Notes: generated from the sequence alone by a model not told the origin. A stretch of DNA of 64,000 bases from Brucella intermedia LMG 3301 (GCF_000182645.1 NZ_ACQA01000002.1:1421001-1485000); one strand, 5' to 3'. Numbered from the stretch's first letter, positions 26,037-34,908 are shown. Made by a program: numbers and translations.

Positions 26037-26103
26037 AGGGTCAATGGCGGCCTGCCGATGCAGGGACAGGCCGCCATACGGCTCGCTGAAAATCGAGGAA
26101 GGC

Positions 26104-27468
26104 CTATTCGGCCTTCAGGAATTCGCCCACTTCCAGCAGGACGAACTCATTGTCATCCACCTTGTCGAGCGCGCGGCCTGCCGAGAACGGCAGATTGTTG
26201 TCATTGCCGACGACGATATGCGTTTCGTCCACGCGGTCCACATTCTCGATGGTCAGGAACGGCATGTCGTAAATGCCCTCGCGTCCACCCTGACGGCGCT
26301 TGTTTTCCGGGTCGGCAATGGCGAGCAGGTCGATATAGCCGATCTTGCGCACGTCCTTGCCGACATTGCTGTCGTCGAAAGCGATCTTGTAGATGCGCTT
26401 CACCTTCGACGGCACATCGAAACAATCTGCCTGCGGCTTCTTCGGATCGGCGCAGGCCTTGTCCGCCGTGCCGACGCCATTATCGCGCTCGATGACCAGC
26501 GCCGTGGTTTCATCCAGCATGTTGAAATCGCCGATGGCTTCGCCGCCTTCGGCCAGCGGATAGAGCCAGGACCGGCCCGTCCACTTCTTGTCGGCGACGC
26601 TGAACTCGATGACGCGCAGGCCCGTCTTGCCGCTCTCGGTCTTTTCCGGCGCACCGTCGACGAAAAGCGGGCCTTCCAGAAGCCCATAAAGCTTCGTACC
26701 GTCCTTCGACATGGCAAGACCTTCGAAGCCGCCGGAACGCTTCAGATTATAGGCCGGGAGCTTGAGGCTCGGATTGGCGGGCAGAGCGAGCTTCGGATTG
26801 TCAGGCGAGACAATTTCCTTCTCGCCGACGAAAGTCGGGAACACATCGGTGAGTTTGCCGTCCGTGTCGAATTTCAACAGGAACGGACCGAATTCCTCGC
26901 CGACCCAGAAACCGTCCGCCACCGGCTGGATGGATTCCACGTCGAAATCCGCGCCCGTCAGATAGCGCTTTTCCGCGCCTTCCATGACGATGGGAAACGG
27001 AGCCTTCCTGTCTGGATCGCTCAGGAACACGGTCTTTACGCGCTCCACCGTTCCCTTGTCCCAGTCGAACTTGACATTGTGCAGCATCAGCATGGCATCC
27101 GGCGAATTGAGTTTTGAGCCGAAACCATTGTCGGACAGCGACCAGAAGCTGCCGTCTTCCATGGTCTTGATGCCGGAAAAGCCCTGCACCGGCTGGCCGT
27201 CGAACGGCACCGAAAGGCCGGTCTTGCGCACGCCGTCCTTGCCTTCAACCGTGCCGATGCCCTCGGCGCGCTTGCGGTCGGCGGTGGTGAACTTGCCGGA
27301 TGTCTTCAGGTGTTCTGCCGCATCCTCCGGCGCAGCGATGATGGTGTTCGCCGGCAGGATGGCATGGGCCTTGAGCGTTGCGGGAAAAGCCTTTTCTTCA
27401 GCGGAGGCCGGAAACGCCAATGCGACGGCACCGGCAAGCATGGTAGAGGCGACAAGACGCGATATCAT
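26104..27468 (-). CDS. Secreted esterase-like protein of the phytase-like family
   Basis: A 454-residue exported protein with signal peptide MISRLVASTMLAGAVALAFP to ASA. It has the beta-propeller signatures of the "esterase-like activity of phytase" family: VQGFSGIKTMEDGSFWSLSD, LTGADFDVESIQPVADGFWV, GFEGLAMSKDGTKLYGLLEG and GDFNMLDETTALVIERDNGV. The start at 27468 is chosen for the signal peptide; the frame extends to 27582 without one. It lies downstream of phoX on the same strand, separated by a hairpin at 27664-27700, so both may serve phosphate scavenging. No experimental function for this subgroup is assumed. Confidence 0.85.
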   Translation of the reverse strand: MISRLVASTMLAGAVALAFPASAEEKAFPATLKAHAILPANTIIAAPEDAAEHLKTSGKFTTADRKRAEGIGTVEGKDGVRKTGLSVPFDGQPVQGFSGIKTMEDGSFWSLSDNGFGSKLNSPDAMLMLHNVKFDWDKGTVERVKTVFLSDPDRKAPFPIVMEGAEKRYLTGADFDVESIQPVADGFWVGEEFGPFLLKFDTDGKLTDVFPTFVGEKEIVSPDNPKLALPANPSLKLPAYNLKRSGGFEGLAMSKDGTKLYGLLEGPLFVDGAPEKTESGKTGLRVIEFSVADKKWTGRSWLYPLAEGGEAIGDFNMLDETTALVIERDNGVGTADKACADPKKPQADCFDVPSKVKRIYKIAFDDSNVGKDVRKIGYIDLLAIADPENKRRQGGREGIYDMPFLTIENVDRVDETHIVVGNDNNLPFSAGRALDKVDDNEFVLLEVGEFLKAE

Positions 27469-27663
27469 GATAAGTCCCCGTTGGATTGGAAATACAGGGA
27501 TGGAATTAGGCTGGCTTTGTATCGCTGGCTTGACGCTTCCATGAAGCTTTGACGAAGGTCCCCGGCTTTCACCGGGGGCCACCGTCTCATCAGGTCATTT
27601 TACCAGGGCGCTGAGATGCTAACGCATCACGCCCTGAAAATGCCCAGTCGCCGCACGGGCTTA

Positions 27664-27700
27664 ACCAAAACTCGATGAGTTTGACTCATCGAGTTTTGGT
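27664..27700 (-). terminator. Terminator hairpin after phoX
   Basis: A perfect 16-bp stem ACCAAAACTCGATGAG / CTCATCGAGTTTTGGT with a 5-base loop starts one base past the phoX stop. Read on the minus strand the descending arm ends GTTTTGGTTAA, a short U-rich tail. The stem strength makes termination or mRNA 3' protection likely. Confidence 0.75.
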
Positions 27701-27701
27701 A

Positions 27702-29693
27702 TTACACCGCGATCTTGCCGCCGCCCTGTTTGGTGATGGCCACCACGGCAGGCCGCACCGGCATATCGTCCTTGAAGTCCGGCCAGCGGGTGGACAGATC
27801 CTCATAATAGGACGGACGGCCATGACCGTCCCAGTCCTCGCCGCCATCGCCCGGATGCTGCACGGCGACAAAGGCCGTTTCATCGTCCGGTGCGAACAGC
27901 GGACCGCACATTTCCGCGCCCACCGGCACGCGGTAGAACAGTTTCGAGGTTGCGCGCGCATCGCCTTCCGTGTCGACGGCCCAAAGCCCGTCGGTGCGGC
28001 CTGTATCCTTGTTGCTGTTGCCATCGGTTGCGACCCACAGCCGACCGGCGCTGTCGACGGCGGCATTGTCCGGCATGCCGAACCAGCCATTGCGCGTCGT
28101 ATCGGTGGAGAAGCTGGCGCCAACTTCGGCAACGGAAGGATCGCCGCATTTCAGCAGCACTTCCCACTTGCCGGTCGTGGCGGCAAAATCCTGCCCGTCT
28201 TCCTCGATCTCGATGATATGGCCGAAGGCGTTCTTGGCGCGCGGATTGGCGGCATCCACCTGATCGTCCTTGCGCTTGGTATTGTTGGTGAGCATGACAT
28301 AGACGCGGCCATTGACCGGGTTCGGCTGCACGTCTTCCGGGCGGTCCATCTTGGTGGCGCCGAGAAGATCGCCAGCGCGGCGGGTTTCGATCAGCACATC
28401 GGCCTGGCTCTTGAAACCGTTCTGTTCGGTGAGCGGACCCTGTCCGAACACCAGCGGCATCCACTCCACCTTGCCGTCCTCATGGAACTTCGCCACGTGC
28501 AGCGTGCCTTCATCCAGCAGGTCCATATTGGCGGCGCGGTCATCAGGGTTGAACTTGCCCGCCGTCACGAACTTGTAGACATAATCGAAGCGTTCGTCGT
28601 CGCCCAGATAGAAGACCACGCGCCCATCCTTGCTGACGATGGATTCCGCTCCCTCGTGCTTGAAACGGCCAAGCGCGGTGCGCTTCTTCGGCATGGAGTT
28701 CGGATCGGACACATCCACCTCGACGATCCAGCCGAAACGGTTCGGCTCGTTCGGTTCCTTGGAAACGTCGAAACGGTCGTAGAAACGGCCCCATTCATAC
28801 GAGCCTTCGGGAATGCCCATGCGCTTGTAATTGGCCGCTTCCGCGTGGCCTTCCGGCAGTTCACCAATGAAATAACCGTGGATGTTTTCCTCGGCCATGA
28901 TGTAGGTGCCCCATGGGGTGACGCCGCCCGCACAATTGTTGATCGTGCCGAAGACCTTGGTGCCGGATGGATCGGCATTAGTCTTGACGCGATCATGACC
29001 CGCGACCGGCCCGCTCAGCACCATCTCGGTATTGGAAGTGATACGGCGGTTCTTCGCGCCGTCGAGCACCGGCTGCCATTTGCCGTCCTGCTTGCGGATC
29101 TCGACAATCGTGCCGCCATGGGCGGCCATTTCGATATCCACCTGCTCCTTGGAAAGCGGAGCCTGCTCCACCTTGCCATCGACGATCTTGACGAGACCGG
29201 GGAACATCAGGTGCGGATTGGTATATTCGTGGTTGACGACCAGCAGCCCGTGTTCGGGCGAACCGTCGATGGCGATATAGCCGACATAATCATTATTGTA
29301 GCCGAACTGGCGGGCCTGCGCCTCGGCGGACTGTTTCGCCGGGTCGAATTCCGGCGCATCAGCGAAAAGCCTGTCTCCCCAGCGCAGAAGCACATCGGCA
29401 TCATAGCCTTCCGCGACATGATGATGGGCGTCCACACCGGCCTCGACTTCCTTGAACGAAAAGGCCGAACCGGATGCGGCGCGCGCATCGCCAGCACTCA
29501 TGAGGGCGAGCGGGCTGACCGTTGCCGCAATGGCCGAGACGGCGAGCGATCCACGCAGAAAGCCACGGCGGGAAAAGCGGCGGCTGATGATTTCGCCCAT
29601 GGTGGGGTTATCGGACGGATTGCGCGGATCGGCATCGGCTTCTTCCAACTGGCTGGTCTTGAACAGACTTTGCTGGGAAAGATTGTCTGACAT
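27702..29693 (-). CDS. phoX: PhoX family alkaline phosphatase, Tat-exported
   Basis: A 663-residue protein. Around residue 35 is a twin-arginine signal (SRRFSRRGFLRGSLAVSAIA, then SPLALMSAGDARA), as in known PhoX enzymes, which are folded with calcium and iron before export. Family segments include NNCAGGVTPWGTYIMAEENI, GAESIVSKDGRVVFYLGDDE, RFDYVYKFVTAGKF, MDRPEDVQPNPVNGRVYVML and WFGMPDNAAVDSAGRLWVAT. The enzyme releases phosphate from organic esters in the periplasm. A Pho box lies 47 bp upstream of the start (29740-29757), so PhoB control in phosphate limitation is likely. The gene appears intact. Confidence 0.92.
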   Translation of the reverse strand: MSDNLSQQSLFKTSQLEEADADPRNPSDNPTMGEIISRRFSRRGFLRGSLAVSAIAATVSPLALMSAGDARAASGSAFSFKEVEAGVDAHHHVAEGYDADVLLRWGDRLFADAPEFDPAKQSAEAQARQFGYNNDYVGYIAIDGSPEHGLLVVNHEYTNPHLMFPGLVKIVDGKVEQAPLSKEQVDIEMAAHGGTIVEIRKQDGKWQPVLDGAKNRRITSNTEMVLSGPVAGHDRVKTNADPSGTKVFGTINNCAGGVTPWGTYIMAEENIHGYFIGELPEGHAEAANYKRMGIPEGSYEWGRFYDRFDVSKEPNEPNRFGWIVEVDVSDPNSMPKKRTALGRFKHEGAESIVSKDGRVVFYLGDDERFDYVYKFVTAGKFNPDDRAANMDLLDEGTLHVAKFHEDGKVEWMPLVFGQGPLTEQNGFKSQADVLIETRRAGDLLGATKMDRPEDVQPNPVNGRVYVMLTNNTKRKDDQVDAANPRAKNAFGHIIEIEEDGQDFAATTGKWEVLLKCGDPSVAEVGASFSTDTTRNGWFGMPDNAAVDSAGRLWVATDGNSNKDTGRTDGLWAVDTEGDARATSKLFYRVPVGAEMCGPLFAPDDETAFVAVQHPGDGGEDWDGHGRPSYYEDLSTRWPDFKDDMPVRPAVVAITKQGGGKIAV

Positions 29694-29739
29694 TGCTGGC
29701 TCCCTATCGAACAGTGAAGCTGCAAATTAGAAGCAGTTC

Positions 29740-29757
29740 ATGACAGACGGACGACAT
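29740..29757 (-). promoter_or_regulatory. Pho box upstream of phoX
   Basis: On the minus strand: ATGTCGT-CCGT-CTGTCAT, two 7-bp half-sites 11 bp apart. The second matches the CTGTCAT consensus fully, the first in five of seven positions. The distance to the phoX start (47 bp) is what a PhoB-activated promoter needs. The divergent MFS gene starts 168 bp on the other side and could share it. Confidence 0.7.
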
Positions 29758-29758
29758 T

Positions 29759-29797
29759 GTCCCAGTCCTTGGTCCCAGTCCTTGGCCACAGTCCTTG
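29759..29797. repeat. Three tandem 13-bp units
   Basis: GTCCCAGTCCTTG occurs twice (29759-29771, 29772-29784), followed by a diverged third copy GCCACAGTCCTTG (29785-29797). It begins beside the Pho box, upstream of the MFS gene. Its unit length equals that of the unrelated repeat at 6564-6589. It is a candidate variable-number tandem repeat. Confidence 0.75.
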
Positions 29798-29924
29798 CCT
29801 TCCCGTGATGCCGGGCTGCCAAGAAAACCTGTCAGGAATAATTCTGCGGACCAGTAGAATAATTTTGCTGGCGAAAGCGCTTTCCGATAAAACCGTCCCG
29901 ATTTCGTCCTTTGAGGGGTTGACG

Positions 29925-31121
29925 ATGACCGACATGACGGCCGCACGGCGCAATATTATTATCCTGACGATTGCACAGGCGCTTGGCGCCTCCAGCCCGC
30001 CCATCGTGATTTCGCTGGGTGGCCTGGTCGGCCAGAAACTGTCTTCCGATCCCGCCCTCGTCACGCTGCCCGTCAGCCTGTTCAATCTCGGCCTTGCGCT
30101 GGGCACGCTGCCAGCGGCCTTCTTCATGCGCCAGTTCGGACGCCGCAATGCCTATATGCTCGGCGCGCTTGTCGGCGCCTCGGCGGGCGTGATCGCAGCC
30201 GCAGGCATTTTTGCGGCATCCTTCCTCATCTTCTGTCTCGGCACGCTCACCGCCGGTTTTTATGCCGCCTATGTCCAGAGCTACCGCTTTGCCGCCACCG
30301 ATGCGGCGACCGGCGACATGAAGGCCCGCGCCATCTCATGGGTGATGGTCGGCGGGCTCGTTGCGGCCATCGTCGGGCCGCAGCTCGTCATCTGGACACG
30401 CGATACCATTCCGGATGCGATGTTCGCGGGCAGTTTCCTCAGCCAGGCGGTTCTGGGCCTGCTCGCCCTCCCCGTCCTCTTCATGCTGCGTGCGCCTAAG
30501 ATCCGCAAAGACCCGAACGTGGTCCATGATACAGGCCGTCCTCTCGGCGAAATTCTCCGCTCGCCGCGCTTCATGCTTTCCGTGGCCGCCGGCGTCTGTT
30601 CCTATGCACTGATGACATTCGTGATGACGGCTGCGCCCATCGCCATGGTCGGCCATGGCCATTCCGTCGATCATGCAGCCCTCGGCATCCAGTGGCACGT
30701 GCTTGCCATGTTCGCCCCGAGCTTCTTCACCGGAAGGCTCATCACCCGTTTCGGCAAGGAAAAGATAACCGCGCTGGGGCTGGTGTTGATCGCCTTTTCC
30801 GCCATCATTGCGCTCGGCGGCTTCGATGTCGGCCATTTCTGGGGAGCGCTGATCTTCCTCGGCATCGGCTGGAATTTCGGTTTCATCGGCGCGACCGCCA
30901 TGGTGACCGACTGCCACACGCCGGCTGAACGCGGCAAGGCACAGGGCGCCAATGATTTCATCATGTTCGGCACCGTGGCCTGTGCTTCCTTCTTTGCCGG
31001 CTCGCTCCTGCATTCCTCCGGCTGGGAAACCATCAACTGGCTCGTTTTCCCGATCGTCGCCCTCGTTCTGGTGCCGCTCATCCTGCGCCTGAAGCCGAAA
31101 GAGGCTGTCGCAGAAGCCTGA
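29925..31121 (+). CDS. MFS transporter
   Basis: A 398-residue, roughly 12-helix major facilitator. MTDMTAARRNIIILTIAQAL begins the protein; the A-like motif between helices 2 and 3 is FMRQFGRRNAYMLGALVGAS, and the second half contains FTGRLITRFGKEKITALGLV. The ATG at 29925 is preceded by TTGAGGGGTTGACG; the frame extends upstream to 29757 through the tandem repeat and is not protein-like. Its 3' end nearly touches the convergent cbiZ. Substrate unknown. Confidence 0.9.
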   Translation: MTDMTAARRNIIILTIAQALGASSPPIVISLGGLVGQKLSSDPALVTLPVSLFNLGLALGTLPAAFFMRQFGRRNAYMLGALVGASAGVIAAAGIFAASFLIFCLGTLTAGFYAAYVQSYRFAATDAATGDMKARAISWVMVGGLVAAIVGPQLVIWTRDTIPDAMFAGSFLSQAVLGLLALPVLFMLRAPKIRKDPNVVHDTGRPLGEILRSPRFMLSVAAGVCSYALMTFVMTAAPIAMVGHGHSVDHAALGIQWHVLAMFAPSFFTGRLITRFGKEKITALGLVLIAFSAIIALGGFDVGHFWGALIFLGIGWNFGFIGATAMVTDCHTPAERGKAQGANDFIMFGTVACASFFAGSLLHSSGWETINWLVFPIVALVLVPLILRLKPKEAVAEA

Positions 31122-31125
31122 TCGG

Positions 31126-31785
31126 TCAAAAGCCCCGCTCTTTCATCCAGAGCCTGCCGCCTTCGGACACTGCGTCATAGACAGCGCCACCGAGGGCGGC
31201 GCCTATATCCGTATGCAAGCCTGCGTAGGATGCCCCGTCTCCCCGCTCACCAGGCGGCGCGGAAACCGCGATGCAATCCGTGCCGGTCCCTGTCGAGACC
31301 CTGCCGCCGACATCGAGCCCAAGTTCCATGATGGCTGCGGTGCGGGCCTCGGCGGCAATCGACATTGCCTCCAAATGGGCCGCGACCGACAAGGGCCTGT
31401 CGATATGAACCAGAAGATTGATGGTTCCGGCGGGCATAATCATCTGCGCGCGTTCCCCCACCCTCCCCGCATTGGTCAGGCCGACAGTGGCAAGGCAGGC
31501 GGCATGTGCCTCGCCGGAGCGCCGTGTTGCGACATGATGCTTCTCCACGTTGCGCGACGTCATCATCTGCACCGCTTCGCCATAGCCGGCTTCCGCCAGT
31601 TTCGCCTCAAGCAAACGCACCGGGTCCACATCCAGTGTCAGATCGTCATTGCGCACTTCCAGCCAGGCGACGGAGCGCGCCCGGACGAAACCCGGACGGG
31701 TCAGCGACCAGCTCAGAATGTCTTGCGGTTCGCGAAACTCAGCCGCGAGGACCGGGCGGAAACAATGGATCGTGAAAGGCAGCAT
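31126..31785 (-). CDS. cbiZ: Adenosylcobinamide amidohydrolase (CbiZ)
   Basis: The C-terminal 219 residues of a longer frame match CbiZ closely: SRNVEKHHVATRRSGEAHAA, GTINLLVHIDRPLSVAAHLE, IAAEARTAAIMELGLDVGGR, TGTGTDCIAVSAPPGERGDG and YAGLHTDIGAALGGAVYDAV. CbiZ hydrolyses the amide of adenosylcobinamide or pseudocobalamin to adenosylcobyric acid, salvaging or remodelling corrinoids. The ATG at 31785 gives the usual family length, but its ribosome-binding site is weak. The frame stays open to 32190, so a longer protein cannot be excluded. No other cobalamin gene and no cobalamin riboswitch was seen nearby. Confidence 0.85.
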   Translation of the reverse strand: MLPFTIHCFRPVLAAEFREPQDILSWSLTRPGFVRARSVAWLEVRNDDLTLDVDPVRLLEAKLAEAGYGEAVQMMTSRNVEKHHVATRRSGEAHAACLATVGLTNAGRVGERAQMIMPAGTINLLVHIDRPLSVAAHLEAMSIAAEARTAAIMELGLDVGGRVSTGTGTDCIAVSAPPGERGDGASYAGLHTDIGAALGGAVYDAVSEGGRLWMKERGF

Positions 31786-32418
31786 GAGCAATCTATCGCA
31801 GATCAGCGTGAAGTGCGCGACCAGCGCCTTGTCGCCATTTGCCATCATCCACAGGACCGCCGCAGGGGCAACATAACCGGCGCGGCGATAAAGCACGGCT
31901 TCGTGACTTGGCCACCGTTGCGCAAGGCGATATGGATCGCGGAATATTGTTTCGCGCGTCTTGAAACGGACAAGCGGTTTGCTCTGGATTGCGTCATGAT
32001 CAACGATCTCACCGATGAGATATTCTGGATATTCACCATCGGGTGCTGCATCCTTTTCATCATGCGCCTTCTGTCGCCTCCCCCACGTCACAAGACTGAC
32101 CAGGCGCAGGACCTCAACACATTGCGCCCTCGCCGCCGTTCGCGTCGTCGTCGCTTTCAGGCACTGGACTGAGTTTTCTTCCCCGCCCATGCTTTCCGGC
32201 GCGTTTTATAGCGGTAGCCCGACGGCCCTGATCGACGCCTCCACAAGCGGCGCTGACAATTCTCAAGCAATGTTCAAAGCCAACAGCCCATGAACCTCCA
32301 AGGCGGGTTGGAAGCCTTCCCGGCCTCTTTTACGGTTCCTTGATCTTGTTAAACTTCATGAACGATACGAAACCTAAAAGGCAGTTCAGTTTTGTCATGC
32401 TGACTGGACTTTTTATGG
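31786..32418. other. Gap between cbiZ and repC, with an open frame upstream of cbiZ
   Basis: The cbiZ frame stays open up to 32190. Its translation there (for example ETIFRDPYRLAQRWPSHEAV, then RRAGYVAPAAVLWMMANG) resembles no family I know. It could be an N-terminal extension, the remnant of another gene, or non-coding. From 32191 to 32418 I see no gene or clear hairpin. Confidence 0.4.
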
Positions 32419-33600
32419 TTAACGAACCTGTCCATTGAGCGCGGCCATCAGCATTGGCCTTATCGAGAAAGAGCCATTGGCAGCCTTTTCCGTCAAAATG
32501 CGCAGATAGCCTCCAGCAGACTGAATTTGCTCAAAGCGCTGCAGGATATAGGCAATCACGATCGACGCATTATAGGGTCCAAGAACCTTCTTTGCGAGAT
32601 CATAGAGCTTTCCATCGATCCCGAGGAAGGAGCGTACTTTCTCTGCCGTATTGGCGAGATCCTGCCAATGCCGAATGGAACTGACCGCATAGGCCGTGAT
32701 CTCCGGACAGGAGCGAAGCACCATGTCGAGCGAAACCGTGGGTTCTGTTGGAGCGCTGGTGATTTCATTTACGCGCTGGTCGATAAATTCAGCCGTTGCC
32801 TTTTCAAAATGGGAATCTGGATTCGATTCAATTTGCTGCCGCTCATTTTGAGATTCATTGCCGCGCAAATTCTGAACATTTTCATGAATTTTCAATGCGT
32901 TATCGATTTCCGTACGAATTGCCTGCAAGGATTCGACCAAAGCTGCCAGCTCTTCCTGCTCCGCACGGCGCGGAATGCTGTCGACGATCAGGCGAAAGCG
33001 GTGACGGATGTCCTGCCAGTTACCGGCAAGCTGTTCCTCGGCGGCGAATTCGACAAGCTTGGTGATATCGCGGCGCAGCAAGGTCAGCTGCTCGCGCATT
33101 TCACGCAATGCAGTCTTTCCCGCCCTCACCTGTTCCGCAGCTGTTTCCAGTTCACAGGCACGGGCCAGAAGCGGCGCCAGTGAAAAGCCGAAAGCAATCT
33201 GCACGTCTCCGCCCTTGGCGCGACGCGCATAACGCTTGCCATTCGGGCTGTCCTGCCGAAGGATGAAACCGGCATCGACCAGCGCAGCCAGATGACGTCG
33301 CAAGGTCGCATCCGCCATGCCATGGGCGCGCAATGCCAGTTGCTTGTTGGAGGGAAACACGATCAGGCTGCTCTGCGTATTCAGTTCCGTTTCCGGATAG
33401 AATGACAGGAGCGCCGAAAGAACCGCCAGAGAGCGATCATTCAGGCCGAACAGCGTCTTTGCCTCACACAGCCAGCGATGCAGCTGCCACTTGTCGGCAA
33501 CCGTTCCAGGCGCAATTTGCCGTGTGTTCTGTTGACTTGCCAGCAAGGCAAGCGTCATCCTTCGACTGCCAAACGGCGTCGAGGCCAATTGAATCTCCAT
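32419..33600 (-). CDS. repC: Replication initiator RepC of the repABC module
   Basis: A 393-residue RepC. Family features are the N-terminal part (MEIQLASTPFGSRRMTLALL, KWQLHRWLCEAKTLFGLNDR, LAVLSALLSFYPETEL) followed by a winged-helix DNA-binding region (ALRAHGMADATLRRHLAALV, GFILRQDSPNGKRYARR), and the C-terminal helical part. RepC initiates replication; in repABC replicons the origin usually lies within its coding sequence. A markedly AT-rich stretch at about 32780-32900 inside the gene fits that location. repA and repB lie upstream on the same strand, and the antisense RNA is encoded between repB and repC. Confidence 0.95.
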   Translation of the reverse strand: MEIQLASTPFGSRRMTLALLASQQNTRQIAPGTVADKWQLHRWLCEAKTLFGLNDRSLAVLSALLSFYPETELNTQSSLIVFPSNKQLALRAHGMADATLRRHLAALVDAGFILRQDSPNGKRYARRAKGGDVQIAFGFSLAPLLARACELETAAEQVRAGKTALREMREQLTLLRRDITKLVEFAAEEQLAGNWQDIRHRFRLIVDSIPRRAEQEELAALVESLQAIRTEIDNALKIHENVQNLRGNESQNERQQIESNPDSHFEKATAEFIDQRVNEITSAPTEPTVSLDMVLRSCPEITAYAVSSIRHWQDLANTAEKVRSFLGIDGKLYDLAKKVLGPYNASIVIAYILQRFEQIQSAGGYLRILTEKAANGSFSIRPMLMAALNGQVR

Positions 33601-33659
33601 TTTCTTTCACCTTCCACAAGGCAAAAGAAATCCACCCGCCGAAATGACGCTAATAGCAC

Positions 33660-33688
33660 TTGACAGTGATTCGTGGATTTGCGATTCT
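33660..33688 (+). promoter_or_regulatory. Promoter of the repABC countertranscribed RNA
   Basis: On the plus strand, opposite to repABC: a perfect -35 TTGACA (33660-33665), a 17-base spacer and a weak -10 GATTCT (33683-33688). This points into the terminator at 33709-33745, as for the antisense RNA genes of other repABC replicons. Confidence 0.65.
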
Positions 33689-33694
33689 CTAGCT

Positions 33695-33745
33695 GCTAAA
33701 CCAATGAGAAGGGCTTCCACACGGCGACGTTTGGGGGCCTTTTTC
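33695..33745 (+). ncRNA. Small countertranscribed (antisense) RNA controlling repC
   Basis: A transcript from the promoter at 33660-33688 would start near 33695 and end at a rho-independent terminator: AAGG.C paired with GCCTT around an inner CCA-ACG / CGT-TGG stem with a GCGA loop, then TTTTT (33709-33745). Its size of about 50 nt and place between repB and repC match the ctRNAs of repABC plasmids, which pair with the repABC mRNA leader, lower RepC synthesis and set incompatibility. The start point is an estimate. Confidence 0.7.
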
Positions 33746-33828
33746 TTTTGCTGTCTCGTTCCTTTTCCTGAACAGTTTCGACGCAAACACTCTTACAAAT
33801 TCAACTGAGCATGTCCTAATCCGAACCG

Positions 33829-33858
33829 GTTCCCGTTCCCGTTCCCGTTTCCGTTTCC
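33829..33858. repeat. Five tandem hexamers between repB and repC
   Basis: GTTCCC three times and then GTTTCC twice, in phase. They lie in the repB-repC spacer between the ctRNA terminator and the repB stop. On the repABC mRNA this reads as GGAAAC and GGGAAC repeats. Role unknown; a slippage-prone tract in a copy-control region. The rest of the 33601-33921 spacer is the ctRNA gene. Confidence 0.75.
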
Positions 33859-33921
33859 GGTTTTCGGGAAGACATGCCTTACACAATCAGACCGCAGCAA
33901 AGCCGCTGGTCAGTACGCTAC

Positions 33922-34908
33922 TCACTTCTCCTCGTTGCGGAACGACGCATAAAGCTCATCCAGATTGCGAGAAAGCCATTCGGCAAAACGCGGCCCGTTG
34001 GCGGCACTGAGCGCCAATGTGGCCGACTTGCCATTCTGTTTGATAACCGCGCTGACGGACTTGTCAGAAGCCGTCCAGCTGGTTCCGGGCCGCAGAGCCG
34101 CCTTGGTGACGGGTTTCTTCTGCTTTCCGCCTTTCAGATAGCCATAGAGCTGCTCGAAACGATCGACAGACGACGCCTTTTCAAAGGCCGAAGTCGCCAG
34201 AAGTTCTTCCGCAGCATCCTTCTTGCCCGGTATTTCGATCAGCTTGCGCAATTCCAGCCAGCGATCACGCCCGATACCCTTGGCCGGACCCACGGCCAGG
34301 AGAATATGCTCCGGAATGGCCTTCGGAATGGTCAGCATCTTCGACAGGGTCTGGTAATCTACCGTCAACGCCGCCTGTATGGCTTCACGTTCGAAGCCCA
34401 GCGCCTCAAGACGCGCCGCAAAGAAGACACGCTCGATGAAGCTCAGATTGGCGCGGGCGGAGTTTTCCTGGCCCTGGCTCAGAATATGTTCCAGATCGGC
34501 GAGGGGCTTGATGACCGCCTTGACCTTGATACCAAGTTCCCGGGCAACCCGCGCACGGCGGTGGCCGAAGACGATCATATAGCGGCCGCTGGTCTCTGGA
34601 TGCGGACGCACGAGGATAGGACTGTCCTGCCCACGCTCGCGAATGGCTTCCAGAAGTTCGCGATATTCCTCGTCATCCGTTTCAGGCAGGCGATCCGCCA
34701 CGAAAGAGACATCCAGCTGTGCGGGATCAAGCTCGACAATGGTTTCGCCATCGAGCTTCTGGGCCGCCTGCTTTGCCAGTTCGTCAATCGATGCGGAAAG
34801 GGATTTGGCGGCACCGAACCGGCGCGATACGTTTTCGACCGGCTGAGAGGCCTGTTCAGCCGCCGGTTGGTCCCGCATAACGCTTTCAAATATGTTCTTT
34901 CGTGCCAT
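33922..34908 (-). CDS. repB: Partition protein RepB (ParB family)
   Basis: A 328-residue ParB-like centromere-binding protein. The N-terminal nuclease-like core has GQDSPILVRPHPETSGRYMI and VFGHRRARVARELGIKVKAV, the typical HRR box. The central helix-turn-helix is FEREAIQAALTVDYQTLSKM, and C-terminal residues should form the dimer. It binds parS sites and works with RepA to segregate the replicon. It is 64 bp downstream of repA. Confidence 0.95.
   Translation of the reverse strand: MARKNIFESVMRDQPAAEQASQPVENVSRRFGAAKSLSASIDELAKQAAQKLDGETIVELDPAQLDVSFVADRLPETDDEEYRELLEAIRERGQDSPILVRPHPETSGRYMIVFGHRRARVARELGIKVKAVIKPLADLEHILSQGQENSARANLSFIERVFFAARLEALGFEREAIQAALTVDYQTLSKMLTIPKAIPEHILLAVGPAKGIGRDRWLELRKLIEIPGKKDAAEELLATSAFEKASSVDRFEQLYGYLKGGKQKKPVTKAALRPGTSWTASDKSVSAVIKQNGKSATLALSAANGPRFAEWLSRNLDELYASFRNEEK

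Noticed and set aside
31786..32418. Cobalamin riboswitch upstream of cbiZ
   Set aside because: No recognisable B12-box or core segments on the minus strand.
33689..33886. 65-codon minus-strand open frame in the repB-repC spacer
   Set aside because: Low-complexity Arg/Glu text from the hexamer repeat; the spacer is explained by the ctRNA gene.
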